From positions 1,240,001 to 1,304,000 of the forward strand of contig NZ_CP014315.1 in NCBI RefSeq assembly GCF_001557535.2: a stretch of 64,000 bases of DNA, in the 5' to 3' direction. The position numbers and the translations under genes were made by a program. Each line of letters begins with the position of its first letter. The stretch's first letter is position 1. The stretch comes from Burkholderia sp. PAMC 26561. GTDB lineage: Bacteria > Pseudomonadota > Gammaproteobacteria > Burkholderiales > Burkholderiaceae. Under the pieces are notes generated by a model. That model made no database searches. It was not told where the DNA came from and saw nothing but the letters and a program-made list of their open reading frames with translations. Below are positions 26,314 through 37,149 of the stretch, piece after piece.

Positions 26314-27594
26314 ATGTCCACCTCAACCGTCTTGCCGGCCGCCCCCGCAGCTAATCGACTCGCCATAGCCGGCGTGTTGCCCTGGCTCCTTTGCGCAATC
26401 TTTTACTTCTACCAGTACGCGGTCCGCTCCGCGCCCGGCGTAATGCAGAATGAACTGGCACAAGCCTGGGGCGGAAACCATATTGGATCGATCGTTTCGG
26501 CCTACTACATGGTGTACGCACTAATGGCGCTGGTCGCAGGCGTCCTGCTCGACCGGTACGGTGCGCGCCGGACGATTCCATATGGCATCGCGATCGTCGC
26601 GATCGGATGCCTCGTGTTTGCACAGGGTAGCCGCGCGGCAGGCATGGCCGGCTTCATCCTGCAGGGCGTGGGCGCCATCTTCGCGTTCATTGGCTCGTCT
26701 TACGTCGCTGCGCGCTACCTGCCGGCAGGCATGCTGGCAATGTTCATCGGACTTACGCAGTGTCTCGGCATGGCGGGTGCCGCGTTTGGCTCAAAGCCCG
26801 TGCACATGCTGATCGATCCCGCCGGCAGCTTGCACATGCCCTGGCAGCACGTGTGGATCGCCTTTGCGGTGATCGGCGCGCTGCTCGCGGTGGGCACATG
26901 GTTCGCGATGCCCGATGAAGGAGCGGACAGTCATCACGGCACGCTTGGCATCGCCAACGTGCTGCGGCCATACCGAATCGTATTGTCGAACCCGCAGAGC
27001 TGGCTCGCCGGTGTGATCGGCGGCCTTTTGTTCGCGCCGACCACCATCGGCGCCCTCGTCTGGGTGACCTCATTCCTGCACGATGGCCAGCATATGGACA
27101 TGGCGCAAGCCGCTGCCGACGCATCCATGGTGCCGATCGGCTGGGTAATCGGGTGTCCTCTGCTCGGTTATCTCTCGGACCGCTCGGGACGCAGGAAGCC
27201 AGTGCTGATTGGCGGCGCACTGGCGATACTCGCGCTCGGACTCGTCGCGGTCTTCATTCCAGCAGGCACTTTCCCGCGATATTCAGTGGCGCTGTTATTC
27301 GGCATTGCATCCGGTGCCGCAATGATTCCGTTTTCGACCATGAAGGAGGTCAATCCGCACGAGGTGAAAGGTACCGCGGCGGGCGTGATGAACTTCCTCG
27401 TGTTCCTGACAACGGGCCTGCTCGCGCCGTTCATTTCGCGCCTGATGGTGGCACAGCCAGGCAGAACCATGAACCTGCAGGCGTTCCAGCAAGCTTTCAT
27501 TCCACTCGTGTTCGGTGTGGTAATCGCGGTCGTCCTATCGTTTTTCCTGCGTGAAACGGGTACGGCCGTGCGCACCGCTGTTCCAGCTAACTAA
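26314..27594 (+). CDS. MFS transporter
   Basis: 426 residues with about twelve hydrophobic segments. The family loop after helix 2 is visible as GVLLDRYGARRTIPYG, and its counterpart in the second half as LGYLSDRSGRRKPVLIGG. I start at ATG 26314; the frame extends to a GTG at 26287 but without support. It precedes D-lactate dehydrogenase by 15 bases, so the two are probably cotranscribed and the transporter may carry an organic acid such as a 2-hydroxyacid. That substrate is inference from context only. Confidence 0.92.
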   Translation: MSTSTVLPAAPAANRLAIAGVLPWLLCAIFYFYQYAVRSAPGVMQNELAQAWGGNHIGSIVSAYYMVYALMALVAGVLLDRYGARRTIPYGIAIVAIGCLVFAQGSRAAGMAGFILQGVGAIFAFIGSSYVAARYLPAGMLAMFIGLTQCLGMAGAAFGSKPVHMLIDPAGSLHMPWQHVWIAFAVIGALLAVGTWFAMPDEGADSHHGTLGIANVLRPYRIVLSNPQSWLAGVIGGLLFAPTTIGALVWVTSFLHDGQHMDMAQAAADASMVPIGWVIGCPLLGYLSDRSGRRKPVLIGGALAILALGLVAVFIPAGTFPRYSVALLFGIASGAAMIPFSTMKEVNPHEVKGTAAGVMNFLVFLTTGLLAPFISRLMVAQPGRTMNLQAFQQAFIPLVFGVVIAVVLSFFLRETGTAVRTAVPAN

Positions 27595-27609
27595 CCGGTA
27601 GACCACGTC

Positions 27610-28626
27610 ATGCGAGTTGCAATCTTCAGTACCAAACCTTACGACCGTGCAGCACTCAACGCAGCCAATGCACACGGCCTGCATTCGCCGACCTACTTCG
27701 AGCCGCGACTCGACGCCACCACCGCAAGTCTGGCGAAGGGGTTCGCGGCGGTCTGCGTATTCGTCAACGACCGAGTCGATGCCGCAGCAATCCGGATCTT
27801 GGCCGATGGGGGCACCCGCGTGATTGCGTTGCGCTGCGCGGGCTTCAACAACGTCGACCTGACGGCGGCTGAAGAGCGGGGTATCGAGGTAGTGCGCGTG
27901 CCCGCTTATTCGCCTTACGCAGTGGCTGAGTTCACGATAGGCCTGCTCCTTTCTCTTAACCGGAAGATCCACCATGCTTATGCGCGTGTTCGCGAGGACA
28001 ACTTCTCGCTCGACGGTTTGCTTGGACACGACCTGCACGGCAAGACGGTCGGTGTGGTGGGTACCGGGCGTATCGGCATGCTCGTCGCGCGTGCACTCAA
28101 ACTCGGATTTGGGTGCGACGTGCTTGCCTGCGATGTCGTAGAGGACGCTGCGCTCGTGGACATGGGCGTGCGCTATGTCACGATGCGCGCGCTAGTCGAA
28201 GCGTCCGATGTCATCTCCCTGCACTGCCCCCTGACACGCGACACGCTGCATCTCATCGACACAGCGGCGCTCGCTGCAAGCAAGCCGGGTATGCTGCTGA
28301 TCAATACGAGCCGCGGCGCGCTCGTCGATACGCCGGCGTTGATCACGGCGCTCAAGTCAGGACAGCTCGGCGGCGTCGCGCTCGACGTCTACGAGCAGGA
28401 AGAAGCGCTGTTTTTCGAAGACCTGTCGCTGGACGTTGTGCAAGACGACGTTTTCCAGCGCCTTCTTACGTTCCCGAACGTCCTCGTAACCGGACATCAG
28501 GCGTTCTTCACAGCCGAGGCCATGGCCTCAATCGCTCAGACGACACTCAACAGTCTGTCCGAGGCGGATACGGGGCGCGCACTGAGTTGCCGTATTGCAG
28601 CGCCAGCCCAGATCACGACCGAATGA
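27610..28626 (+). CDS. ldhA: D-lactate dehydrogenase (2-hydroxyacid dehydrogenase family)
   Basis: 338 residues, similar to fermentative D-lactate dehydrogenases. The NAD-binding fingerprint is [20 protein letters not shown], catalytic Arg lies in [10 protein letters not shown], Glu follows in [13 protein letters not shown], and the catalytic His in [12 protein letters not shown]. The enzyme interconverts pyruvate and D-lactate with NADH in the cytosol. The [10 protein letters not shown] loop is characteristic of the LdhA subgroup rather than phosphoglycerate or glyoxylate reductases. It follows an MFS transporter gene by 15 bases and ends its operon. Confidence 0.93.
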   Translation: MRVAIFSTKPYDRAALNAANAHGLHSPTYFEPRLDATTASLAKGFAAVCVFVNDRVDAAAIRILADGGTRVIALRCAGFNNVDLTAAEERGIEVVRVPAYSPYAVAEFTIGLLLSLNRKIHHAYARVREDNFSLDGLLGHDLHGKTVGVVGTGRIGMLVARALKLGFGCDVLACDVVEDAALVDMGVRYVTMRALVEASDVISLHCPLTRDTLHLIDTAALAASKPGMLLINTSRGALVDTPALITALKSGQLGGVALDVYEQEEALFFEDLSLDVVQDDVFQRLLTFPNVLVTGHQAFFTAEAMASIAQTTLNSLSEADTGRALSCRIAAPAQITTE

Positions 28627-28751
28627 GAGGCACGCGCTTTCTAACTGTGGAACTTCGACTTTGGAGACGAATGCTTTAAGGAAGCAGGTAGCGCAACGAC
28701 TGAGAAAAATCTGCTGGCATTGTGGCCGCGTCGCGACGCATGCGACTTTGA

Positions 28752-29314
28752 TTAAGCTCTGACCCAGTCGTCGGGTACGTTGAGCTGACGTATGACCCGC
28801 GCCGGTGAGCCTGCGGCTAAACTCTTGGGGGGATTTCTCCTACAACTGTCGACCCTGCAGCGATTACAGAATGGCTGCCAATTTTAGCTCCCGCCAAGAT
28901 CGTCGACCGCGCGCCAATCCAGACGTTGTCGCCGATTTCTACAGGCGCTTGCTTCGTAGGGCGCTCGGGCGTTACTTGGTGATAGTCGGTGTCGAAAATA
29001 AAAGTCATGTCTCCAATCTTGCAATTGCTACCTATTCTCACTGAAGTTGTCGCGCAAAGATTCGCACCATCGTTAAAAAACGCGTTCTGCCCGATCTCTA
29101 AACTCGCGCCCTCTGAAACCCAGATGAACGGGCGCGTCCGGTAAGAGCGGAAGGAGCAGTTTTTAGCCAAGTGGATGTACCCCTTGTTGCTGATTCTCGG
29201 CCACTTGCCCGAAAAGGCCGGTGGACCATCGAAGCGTACGTTTTTTGCCGTAAGAGCTACTCGGATGAAGACGCTCTTCACGCTGGACAAACTTCTAAGA
29301 ATCGCTCTCTTCAT
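28752..29314 (-). pseudogene. Hexapeptide acyltransferase (WcaF/LbH type) with C-terminal frameshift
   Basis: From ATG 29314 the frame gives 165 residues of a left-handed beta-helix acetyltransferase (IGDNVWIGARSTILAGAKIG, then VIAAGSTVVGEIPPRV) and stops at 28817. Immediately afterwards another frame gives LAAGSPARVIRQLNVPDDWV and a natural stop at 28752-28754. GEIPPRV joined to LAAGSPARVIR is precisely the family's C-terminus, so one base has been lost, most simply from the T-run at 28819-28821. The last coil and C-terminal helix are missing from the product. Such enzymes O-acetylate sugars of surface polysaccharides. Either a real mutation or a sequencing error. Confidence 0.85.
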
Positions 29315-29779
29315 GCATTAGTCCAAATAAGTAGGTCGCTGGCTGGTTAGCTTGAATCGTCGACTATCGGGCAAGGCAGTGATACGGGTTTTCGGGTTAG
29401 CCAATCACGAACAATACATATGATGAATAACCCGCCGTAAACACCCATCAGTGTGACAGCAAAACTTTTGCGAGCGTCACAAAAGAATTACCGCATCGGC
29501 AAGTTTGCCCATTCGGGTTCAATCAAACGGGTTTGTTGCGGGACGCGAACAAGTAAAGACGAAGACGCCTGACAAGACATCGCAGAAATCGAACAATTTC
29601 CAGGACGGAGATAGTTTTGCCATCGATGCAACCACCCCTGTCGGCATCATCGACGCTAAGCCAATACAATGAGCGTTACCGTACGGGTGCGTCTAACCAC
29701 ATTACGCGCAGCTAATAAGCAAACGGGGATAGCAAACGCTACCCCCGCTTTTCCAGCTCTATCACATCAAGGGTTAGAT
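29315..29779. other. Intergenic region with terminator
   Basis: Non-coding spacer, AT-richer than the backbone, holding the hairpin at 29724-29747. No RNA gene or protein recognised. Confidence 0.5.
29724..29747 (-). terminator. Hairpin downstream of the glycoside hydrolase gene
   Basis: 29724-29733 pairs with 29738-29747 (ten positions, one A-C mismatch) around a four-base loop. On the minus strand it lies 32 bases past the hydrolase stop and is followed by TTTGCTTATT. On the plus strand it is followed by CTTTTCC. Confidence 0.6.
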
Positions 29780-31366
29780 TCAGACGTCCGCATGTGACGC
29801 CGTGAATCCCGTGAACGCTGCGTACGGGGCGCTTAAGGGAGCGCCGTTGATCATGATGCCGTACGTGCTGTTTCCACTATCGAGCACGTAGTACATCACA
29901 GACTGAATGTTGTGGCTTTTTCTGTTTGCGTAGAAATTGGACAACTGAGTCGTGACGTAGTTTGCCCTGTACGCTTGCGTCTGCTCAGGGCCCGTGTTCC
30001 ATTCCGTGATCATGAACGGAACTCCATAGCGAGCCTTGCAGTACGTTGGCAAATCAAAGCCTGGTCCGGCGCCGTCGATGCCAATATTAAAGATGTCGCC
30101 ATACACTTCGTAGTTGTGCCATGTCGTGATGTCCCAGCGAACCTTAGGATGCCCCTGCGATCCATCTGGTTGTATGCCGTCCCATAAGGCATCTGACGCG
30201 CCCACATCTGCCACGCAGAAATTGATGCCGCACTTGGCGCCAGGCTGGACCGACTTCACGCCATCGATCATTCCGCGCATCACGCCGCGCATGGCTGGCC
30301 AGTTTGCATTATTGAAGTCTGCAACCTTGCAGCCCGCCTGAGTCGAGTCTACGACGGTCGAACTCTGACGAGTCAGCTCATTGCCGCATTCGTACATCGT
30401 GACCCCGTACTGCTTAAGTGCGTTTGCGACCGCCGATCCAACCGAATATGCTTGATTGTAGGCAACGCCCTCGCTGCTCAGCAAGTTGCCATTGTTGTCG
30501 TTCATGCCCTGGTTGATCAACACCAAGAGGGTCATGCCGGCAGACTGGAAAGCAGCGGCCAGCTTGGCCACTGCAGCAATCTGCGACGGATCGGAGCTGC
30601 AGCCCACGCGGTAGCTGGTGCAACCCATGCTTTTGAGAATTGAAACGATCTGGGCCGGGGTATAGGTGTAGTCCCAATGTCCGTTGACGCCGAAGAAACT
30701 GCCTGCGGCAGCGGAACCAGAGATACGCGGATCGGTGGAAGCAAGCCATCCCCCCGCGTTGGCCCATACGTAGAACTGACCACTTGTGTTTTTGTGCCAC
30801 ATCATGCCGCCGTACCAGAGCAACAAGGCGACGTTGTAGTTGACACCGACAACGGCACCGTCTCTATAGATAACACCGGCATTCACTGTCCATTTACGAC
30901 CCTGCTTGTCGATGAGGACAGTACCTGACGGAATCGTGGCGCCGTCGGGAGAGATTCCTGCGGTGCGTGGATCGAGGCATGCCGTCCACCCAGAACCATT
31001 CCACGAGTAGAACTGGCCCCCGGTATTCTGATGGTACACGGTGCCGGCGTACCACAGCGCCAAGGCGACGTTGTAGTTCACGCCTGCGACTGCGCCGTTC
31101 CTGTACACCACGCCCCCGGAAAGCGTCCAGACATTGCCTGAGTTATCGACGATCTTTGCAGACGAAGGCAGACTCGTTCCATCGGCCGACGCAGTCGTAG
31201 CGGCGTTGACAACTGCATTTCCAACTGCGGCATTGTTTGTTGCGCTATTTGCGACTGCACCGTCGGCATTGCCGATTCCATCGCTGGAGCCACCGCCGCA
31301 GGCGGTCAGAAGATAGCTACCGCCGAACGCGGTAAGGCAACCGAGAAATTGACGTCGTTTGATCAT
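29780..31366 (-). CDS. Lipoprotein glycoside hydrolase (clan GH-A type) with two tandem N-terminal repeats
   Basis: 528 residues from ATG 31366. The N-terminus (MIKRRQFLGCLTAFGG) combines twin-basic and lipobox (LLTAC, C23) features. A low-complexity Ala/Asn linker follows. Two tandem modules of about 75 residues repeat the pattern 'W-x-GGVVYRNGAVAGVNYNVALALWYAG' ending WTACLDPR and WLASTDPR, probably carbohydrate-binding. From about residue 230 a TIM-barrel hydrolase domain follows, with acid/base Glu in MYECGNELTR and nucleophile Glu in PFMITEWNTGP. The enzyme likely trims an exopolysaccharide at the cell surface. It lies with acetyltransferase and glycosyltransferase genes. Exact GH family not assignable here. 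Confidence 0.8.
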   Translation of the reverse strand: MIKRRQFLGCLTAFGGSYLLTACGGGSSDGIGNADGAVANSATNNAAVGNAVVNAATTASADGTSLPSSAKIVDNSGNVWTLSGGVVYRNGAVAGVNYNVALALWYAGTVYHQNTGGQFYSWNGSGWTACLDPRTAGISPDGATIPSGTVLIDKQGRKWTVNAGVIYRDGAVVGVNYNVALLLWYGGMMWHKNTSGQFYVWANAGGWLASTDPRISGSAAAGSFFGVNGHWDYTYTPAQIVSILKSMGCTSYRVGCSSDPSQIAAVAKLAAAFQSAGMTLLVLINQGMNDNNGNLLSSEGVAYNQAYSVGSAVANALKQYGVTMYECGNELTRQSSTVVDSTQAGCKVADFNNANWPAMRGVMRGMIDGVKSVQPGAKCGINFCVADVGASDALWDGIQPDGSQGHPKVRWDITTWHNYEVYGDIFNIGIDGAGPGFDLPTYCKARYGVPFMITEWNTGPEQTQAYRANYVTTQLSNFYANRKSHNIQSVMYYVLDSGNSTYGIMINGAPLSAPYAAFTGFTASHADV

Positions 31367-33188
31367 GGCGAGTTCGTCCACTGTCGAGAAAAGCCCGACA
31401 GAAAATAAGCAAATGATTTTTAGTCTTCGACACACGAAATGCTGTTGGGAGCGTGGGCACCCGAACCGCTTTTTCTTTACTTCGTATATCTAACTAACCC
31501 AATGAATTATTGACCCATTCCGTGCTCAGTACCGGATGGCGCTTTAAACGATTGGGACGGCGTGCGACCTGGGAACACGAACGCGAAGGCACACCTTCCC
31601 GATGCGGTCACAGAAGCGACCACATGCCTTCGTCGTGTATTCGGAACGCTTGCGTGCGAACCCCGACCCCGGTATCGCGACTTGTCGAGACAGTCGCCTT
31701 ATCGTCTATTACGCAAACGTTTAACCGAGAATGCCGCTTACTTCAGCGATTCGGCAAAGTCTACCTTTTCGTCTGACCACGGGTGTAAATGTACCCGGAA
31801 TGTGCGGTAGACCACAAACGAATAAGTAATATTCTGTTAAATAGTGAAATTTTCCCTAGGCGCTGTTGCGATGCAAAAAGAACTGCTCAAAGGTGCCTGA
31901 CATTAATCGAAAGATTTCGGTCAATATTATATTTAATCCAGAAATTAATTAAAAATTCGGTCGTAGATTCTACCCTGACAAATAATATGAGTCAGAAATG
32001 CGCGTAAAGTCCGCGTCGTTAATTTATACTACGAATATATATTACCGATTTTGGTCGTTGATCTGATCGCGCGAAAATCCGTGGCGTGGCCGTGAGCTTT
32101 AGGGGGCACACCCAAATCACTGTAGATGCAGCAGAACTGTTGCCGAATTCCCCGCTTGCTCGGGAACCGAAGAAGACTCAAAGGCGTCAGCCTTGCATGG
32201 CCACCATGCGGGTCAACTGGAAAGAAATCCTTGTCGCCAAGCATTTGCGTGGCCCGACTCGCTCGTGATCAGATCGGGCTTCAGGTCCACATGTCGCCTG
32301 CATTGAACATCTGTGCGACGGTCCAGCCGGTACCTTGTTATTAATGGATCGCATGTCGAGGCTTGGTTCAGAATGCCCGGCGCATCGGCGAGTCTCGTGC
32401 GTTTGAAGACGTTGAGTAATTGGCAAAATTTGAAGAGCTCATTTCAGGGCGAATGGGCAATCGAGACCGCGCCCGCTCCGCGAGCGATATTTTCCTGGGC
32501 CCGCCAGGGGCGCAATGGCAGGGTAAGAAAGCATATGTGATTTACAACCCAGACAATTAAGAAGCCGGGAAATTTAGCTGGAAGCCACGCGCGGTCGCGT
32601 CGTCGTAATTGACTATTCATTCCTATATCATTCGTGTGACGTGTTGATCGCTACTTATTTCAGAAGAAGCGCCGTGCCAGCAACCGAACGGCCCAATCCG
32701 ATTTGAACACTAAGGCTTTAACATATTGCCGGTTGCACGCCCTTCGCAAACAATGCGAAGTCGCGAGTGAAATCTGGCATATCGTCTGATCGACGCTTTC
32801 GGCCAATAGCACACGAGTTTTAGCCGTTTCACTAATCCACCCTGCATTAAGTGTAAGCTTCATTTGAAGTCACCATTTAATATCAATTGTGTGATTAATG
32901 AGCGGCTACTGGAGCTTCCCGCTGTCCTTAATTGGGTAAGCGCGGTAATGCAATATCCGATATGCAACTGAACACCTCGTCCATAATCCTCAGTTGAAAC
33001 AGCTAGGTGAGCTGGGGCGCGGATACAGTAACGTCGGATTTGAGCGCGTGCTACGGGGGCTGCGACCGTTAGGCCCGAAGGCAGCAAGAACTTGGAACAG
33101 GTCGCCCCGTTTGCGTTTGATTCCCATCCAAGTTGCTCCCGACGACGTTCGCACGTTTTGCCTTCTTACTAAAGCTTAAGGACTACAC
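31367..33188. other. Long non-coding, AT-rich leader region before the glycosyltransferase
   Basis: About 1.8 kb without a convincing gene. Bases 31790-32040 are markedly AT-rich with runs such as taatattctgttaaatag, unlike the GC-rich backbone, which suggests foreign origin or a silenced regulatory zone. Around 32440-32560 a plus-strand frame ends in KKAYVIYNPDN, perhaps a gene remnant. Nothing else is recognisable. Confidence 0.5.
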
Positions 33189-34160
33189 ATGCCTGTTTTT
33201 TCGATTATTGTCCCGGCCTACAATGTGCAGGATTTTATTGAGGAAGCGCTGGAAAGCATTGCAAGACAGTCGTTTGCTGACTTCGAGGCTATCATTGTGG
33301 ACGACGGATCAACCGACGGCACTGGGGATATTGCGAAGAAGTTTTGTTCGACAGATACACGGTTCAAATATCTTCATCAGCGAAACGGAGGTCTTTCGGC
33401 TGCACGGAACTCAGGCACAGATGTCGCGATTGGCACGTATATTTATTATTTTGATAGTGACGATGTCATCGATGCCGAGGCGCTAGCTTCATGCTACCGC
33501 GAGTTCCAAAATAATGAGATCGACGTTGTAATGTTTGAGGCCGAAGTTTTTCCGGTGGACTCGCCTGTTTATAAGATCGAAGAAAACTATTATAAACGGC
33601 CGGTAGGAAAGTCGCCTTTATGGTCTGACGATTTTATCGTTGAGTCACTTCGACAAGGACACTACTGCGTGCAGGCATGCTGCTTCGTTGCGCGCAAATC
33701 AGCGATAGGAGAACTCCGGTTTATCGAAGGCATGTTGTTCGAGGACAACCACTTTTTTGTTTCGCTCTTGCTGGAGAAAAAGCGCAAGGTGGCAATACTT
33801 CATGAAAAACTCTACAAACGACGGTTGAGGTCGGGCTCAATCATGTTTTCATCGAAGACGAAACACCATTACGACAGCATGAATCGCATGGTCCGGGAAT
33901 TATCGAAGCTATCGTTCTTCGCTCTCAAGCCGCCTGAGAGATCAGCAATCAAAGAAGAGATCGTCGGCAACGCGCTCGGAGATCTGCACTTCGTTAGTTC
34001 CCTCGTTGGCGCCAGCATCAACCTCCGAAGAAGGAACATCACCGCCATGTGGCACGTCGCGCGGCATGTTTCGCCGCGCCTGTTTGCGCCAAAACGTCTC
34101 CTGCTCGCGTTGGTTCCCGAACTGTACAGTCTCAAAGCGGAGGCAAGGTTGCACCGTTAA
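33189..34160 (+). CDS. Family 2 glycosyltransferase
   Basis: 323 residues. The GT-A fold is clear: MPVFSIIVPAYNVQDFIEEA, the nucleotide-sugar acid pair in IIVDDGSTDGT, GGLSAARNSGTDVAIG, and the metal-binding DSDD in YYFDSDDVID. The acceptor-side region (LFEDNHFFVSLLL) has the ED pair often acting as catalytic base. No membrane helix is present, so it probably works at the inner face of the membrane, adding a sugar to a lipid-linked polysaccharide. Codon use is less GC-biased than the flanking backbone, in keeping with a transferred polysaccharide locus. Confidence 0.92.
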   Translation: MPVFSIIVPAYNVQDFIEEALESIARQSFADFEAIIVDDGSTDGTGDIAKKFCSTDTRFKYLHQRNGGLSAARNSGTDVAIGTYIYYFDSDDVIDAEALASCYREFQNNEIDVVMFEAEVFPVDSPVYKIEENYYKRPVGKSPLWSDDFIVESLRQGHYCVQACCFVARKSAIGELRFIEGMLFEDNHFFVSLLLEKKRKVAILHEKLYKRRLRSGSIMFSSKTKHHYDSMNRMVRELSKLSFFALKPPERSAIKEEIVGNALGDLHFVSSLVGASINLRRRNITAMWHVARHVSPRLFAPKRLLLALVPELYSLKAEARLHR

Positions 34161-34517
34161 GATTGGGTTGGGTGGGTGAGCGACCGGGCATGGCAAAGAC
34201 CTCCGGACGCGCAGGCGGGCAAGTGAACTGAAGACGCTTAGCTTCAGCTTATTGTTGTTGTCCGAAGCGGATCAACAAAGTATTCGTGACTACCGGTCTC
34301 GCTTCGAGAACACGCCCAACAAAACTGCAACGATGCAGCGAAGGTAAATTATTTCCTCATAGATATGAACGTGTTCCTAAAGCGGATGGTTTGACCATCA
34401 CGGCCGCTAGGTCCGTCATGCTGGAATGTCACGTGCGCCGAGCGGGTGAACAAGCGGAGAGAAGATCGGCATGCGCAGAATCGGTCAATGCACCTGAACT
34501 ATAAGCCAACGAAGAAT
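34161..34517. other. Intergenic region
   Basis: Spacer between the glycosyltransferase and the beta-helix gene. No gene or RNA recognised. In-frame codons extend the beta-helix frame to 34446 but without a signal-peptide-compatible start. Confidence 0.45.
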
Positions 34518-36126
34518 ATGCTGAAAAACCTTATTGTTCTGGCGTGCGTAATGCTGTCGAACGTCGCATGTGCAGATGCAGTGAATCGAGAAACAAGGCA
34601 TTCTGCCAACGCTCCCGGAGCCCGCACTGTACATCTCGGACAGTCCCACGCACATGTTCGACGCGATCAGGCTGACGCTGGCACCTTCGATCAGTCTAAA
34701 GCGGGTTTCACTAATGGAGTTGTGCTGCCGGAAACATATGGAGCAGTCGGTGACGGTAATACCTACTTCGACGGCAGCATGCAAGTTGGCGGGACAGCGA
34801 CAGTTGCAACTTCGCATGCGGCAAATGACGCGAACCCGACGGCGCCACCGGTTTCGACCGGTGCATCGAACGACATGGTTGTGCACGTTATTGCGAATGC
34901 GCAGGCTTACTCAGTTACGCCATCGCTCGGGATGGTCCGGGCCAACCAGTCTTCAGAAAATGGCAGCCTTGGCATCATGGCGCTGGATGAAACTGTTGCG
35001 AGGCCTGCTCTTACAACTGCAGTCTCGGGAATCACACCGTTTGCATCTGGATGGCAGACAGTTTCCATTGCGCTCGCATCGATCGGAACGCCTTCCTTCA
35101 TTGCCAGCACGACATACTACTCTGCGAGTACCGCCGATGTCGCTCTCCCCAAGCCACTCGGACATCGCACTGGTGATTATTTATTAGCCTGTAATGTCAT
35201 TGACAACGACGGTACTCGGACCATAACGCCCCCGATCGGATTCAAGCCCATTGCAACTGGCTCGAATGCGGCAGATCGCTTGACTTGCTTCACCAAAGTG
35301 ACCGGTGAGTATGAGCCATCGACTTACACTTTCATCCTCAGCGGGAACGGCTCGAGTAGCGCCGCAGGGCTTATGCTTGATTATCGCAATGTTAGCGGAG
35401 TCGATCCTACCAAGTTTGGCGAGACGAGCAGCACCCTGCACTCGGCGACGGCACATTTCACCTCTGACGACGTCGGCAAAAAAATTTGCGTTGCAAACAT
35501 ACAAGCGGCTTTACCGTTCAACAAGCAAAAATGCGGCAAGATCATCACCGTCGAAACCGAGAGTTCGATTGCCGTAGATTTTGCGACTGAACTAACCGGT
35601 GGCAATCTGCAATTTGCCTACGGAACAGATGACAGCGCCGCTTTTACAACAATGCTTTCGAGCGCGCCTTGTAGCACTAAAGGTTGCAGGATCGAACTTG
35701 GGGCAAAGCATTACATACTGACCGAAGAATTGATCCTACCGGCCAATATCCCGATCAGTCTTGTTGGAGTCGGACCAAGTGCTGCGAATACCCCAAACAC
35801 GTTCATCAACGGAAATGTTCTCGTCAACGCGAACAACGGTTCGCAGCTTCATTATCTTACACAGGCACTGACTGGTCCTGCAGTTTCAATCACTGGATCC
35901 CTCCATGTAACGAGCACGGCCGCAGCTGATAGGCTGAGTAACTTCTCCATTGTTGGCGGCGTCGGCACTGCGCTTGACGGGGGTGGCCAGGATGGAATCG
36001 ATGTTTTGAATTGGCAAAACGCGGTTGTTGATAACGTTTTTGTTTTCAACTTCGTCCGATACGGCGGCTACGTGGATGGGCGGGCTCAAAATTGAAGCGC
36101 AACACCAAAGCGTATAAGGTGTTGTA

Positions 36127-37149
36127 ATGCATAAAGCAAATCAGTACGAGCAGTTGCAAGCTGAGGAACGTCTGGAGATTGCGAGCCTACGTCAACGGGG
36201 TTCTAGTATTCGGGCCATGGCCCGAATACTCGGGCGCTCGGCCTCTACCCTTAGCCGCGAGCTCAGGCGCAATAGCTCAGTGCTTGGTTATGTCCCAGCA
36301 GCGGCGCACGCACTCAGTTTGGCCCGACGATCCAACAGTGCGGGTGCGCCCAAACTCGGGCCTCACAGCGCTTGCTGGAGGGTCGTCCTTACGCTGCTCG
36401 AGTGGCGTTGGTCGCCTCAGCAAATCTCTGGAGTCCTCAAGCGTATGTTCCCAAACGATCCGACTTTGCAGGTCTCGCACGAAACGATTTACACCACTAT
36501 CTACGCCCACCCAGGCGGCGAACTACGGCGTCAACTCATTGCTTGTTTGCGTCGTGCTCATCGCGCCCGTATGTCGCGTACACGGGGTAGTGATCGCCGC
36601 TGGCAAATTCCAAATATGGTCAGCATTCACGTGCGCCCACCTGAAATAGAGGATCGCGTGATGCCAGGGCACTGGGAGGGCGACTTCATTAAAGGCGAAG
36701 GCAATCGCTCCTCTGTGGGCGTGTTGGTGGAGAGAACCAGCCGTCTCGTGCTGCTGGCTAAGATGGACGATGCCACAGCCGAATCTGCACTGGCTGGCTT
36801 CTCTGCCAAGCTCAACTCGATCCCCGAGCACTTGCGTCACAGCTTCACTTACGACCAGGGGCGCGAACTCTCACGGCATCAAGAACTTGCCGCTCAAACA
36901 GGCGTGAACGTATATTTTTGCGATCCACACAGCCCGTGGCAGCGAGGAACTTGTGAAAATACCAACGGCCTGTTGCGCGAGTACTTGCCCAAAGGCACCG
37001 ACCTTTCCGTCCATAGTCAGGCCGACCTCGACGTCATTGCAGACAGCTTGAACAACCGCCCTCGTGCTACGCATGCGTTTCATTCACCATTTGAGGTATT
37101 TGCCGCGACACTGAAAGCAGCGGATCTAGCAACGTCATCTAAACATTAG
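36127..37149 (+). CDS. IS30-family transposase
   Basis: 340 residues. Two N-terminal helix-turn-helix regions (LRQRGSSIRAMARILGRSAS and SPQQISGVLKRMF) bind the inverted repeats. The catalytic core is D186 (GHWEGDFIKG), D243 (SFTYDQGREL) and E277 (GTCENTNGLLREYLP), giving the DD(33)E spacing of the family. The frame is intact, so the element may still be active. A perfect 26-base palindrome lies near the start of the gene at 36205-36230. Confidence 0.96.
   Translation: MHKANQYEQLQAEERLEIASLRQRGSSIRAMARILGRSASTLSRELRRNSSVLGYVPAAAHALSLARRSNSAGAPKLGPHSACWRVVLTLLEWRWSPQQISGVLKRMFPNDPTLQVSHETIYTTIYAHPGGELRRQLIACLRRAHRARMSRTRGSDRRWQIPNMVSIHVRPPEIEDRVMPGHWEGDFIKGEGNRSSVGVLVERTSRLVLLAKMDDATAESALAGFSAKLNSIPEHLRHSFTYDQGRELSRHQELAAQTGVNVYFCDPHSPWQRGTCENTNGLLREYLPKGTDLSVHSQADLDVIADSLNNRPRATHAFHSPFEVFAATLKAADLATSSKH
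36205..36230. repeat. Perfect 26-base palindrome inside the transposase gene
   Basis: The sequence agtattcgggcca followed by its exact reverse complement forms a 13-pair self-complementary block within codons for SIRAMARILG. In RNA it could fold into a strong stem early in the transposase message. Confidence 0.85.
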
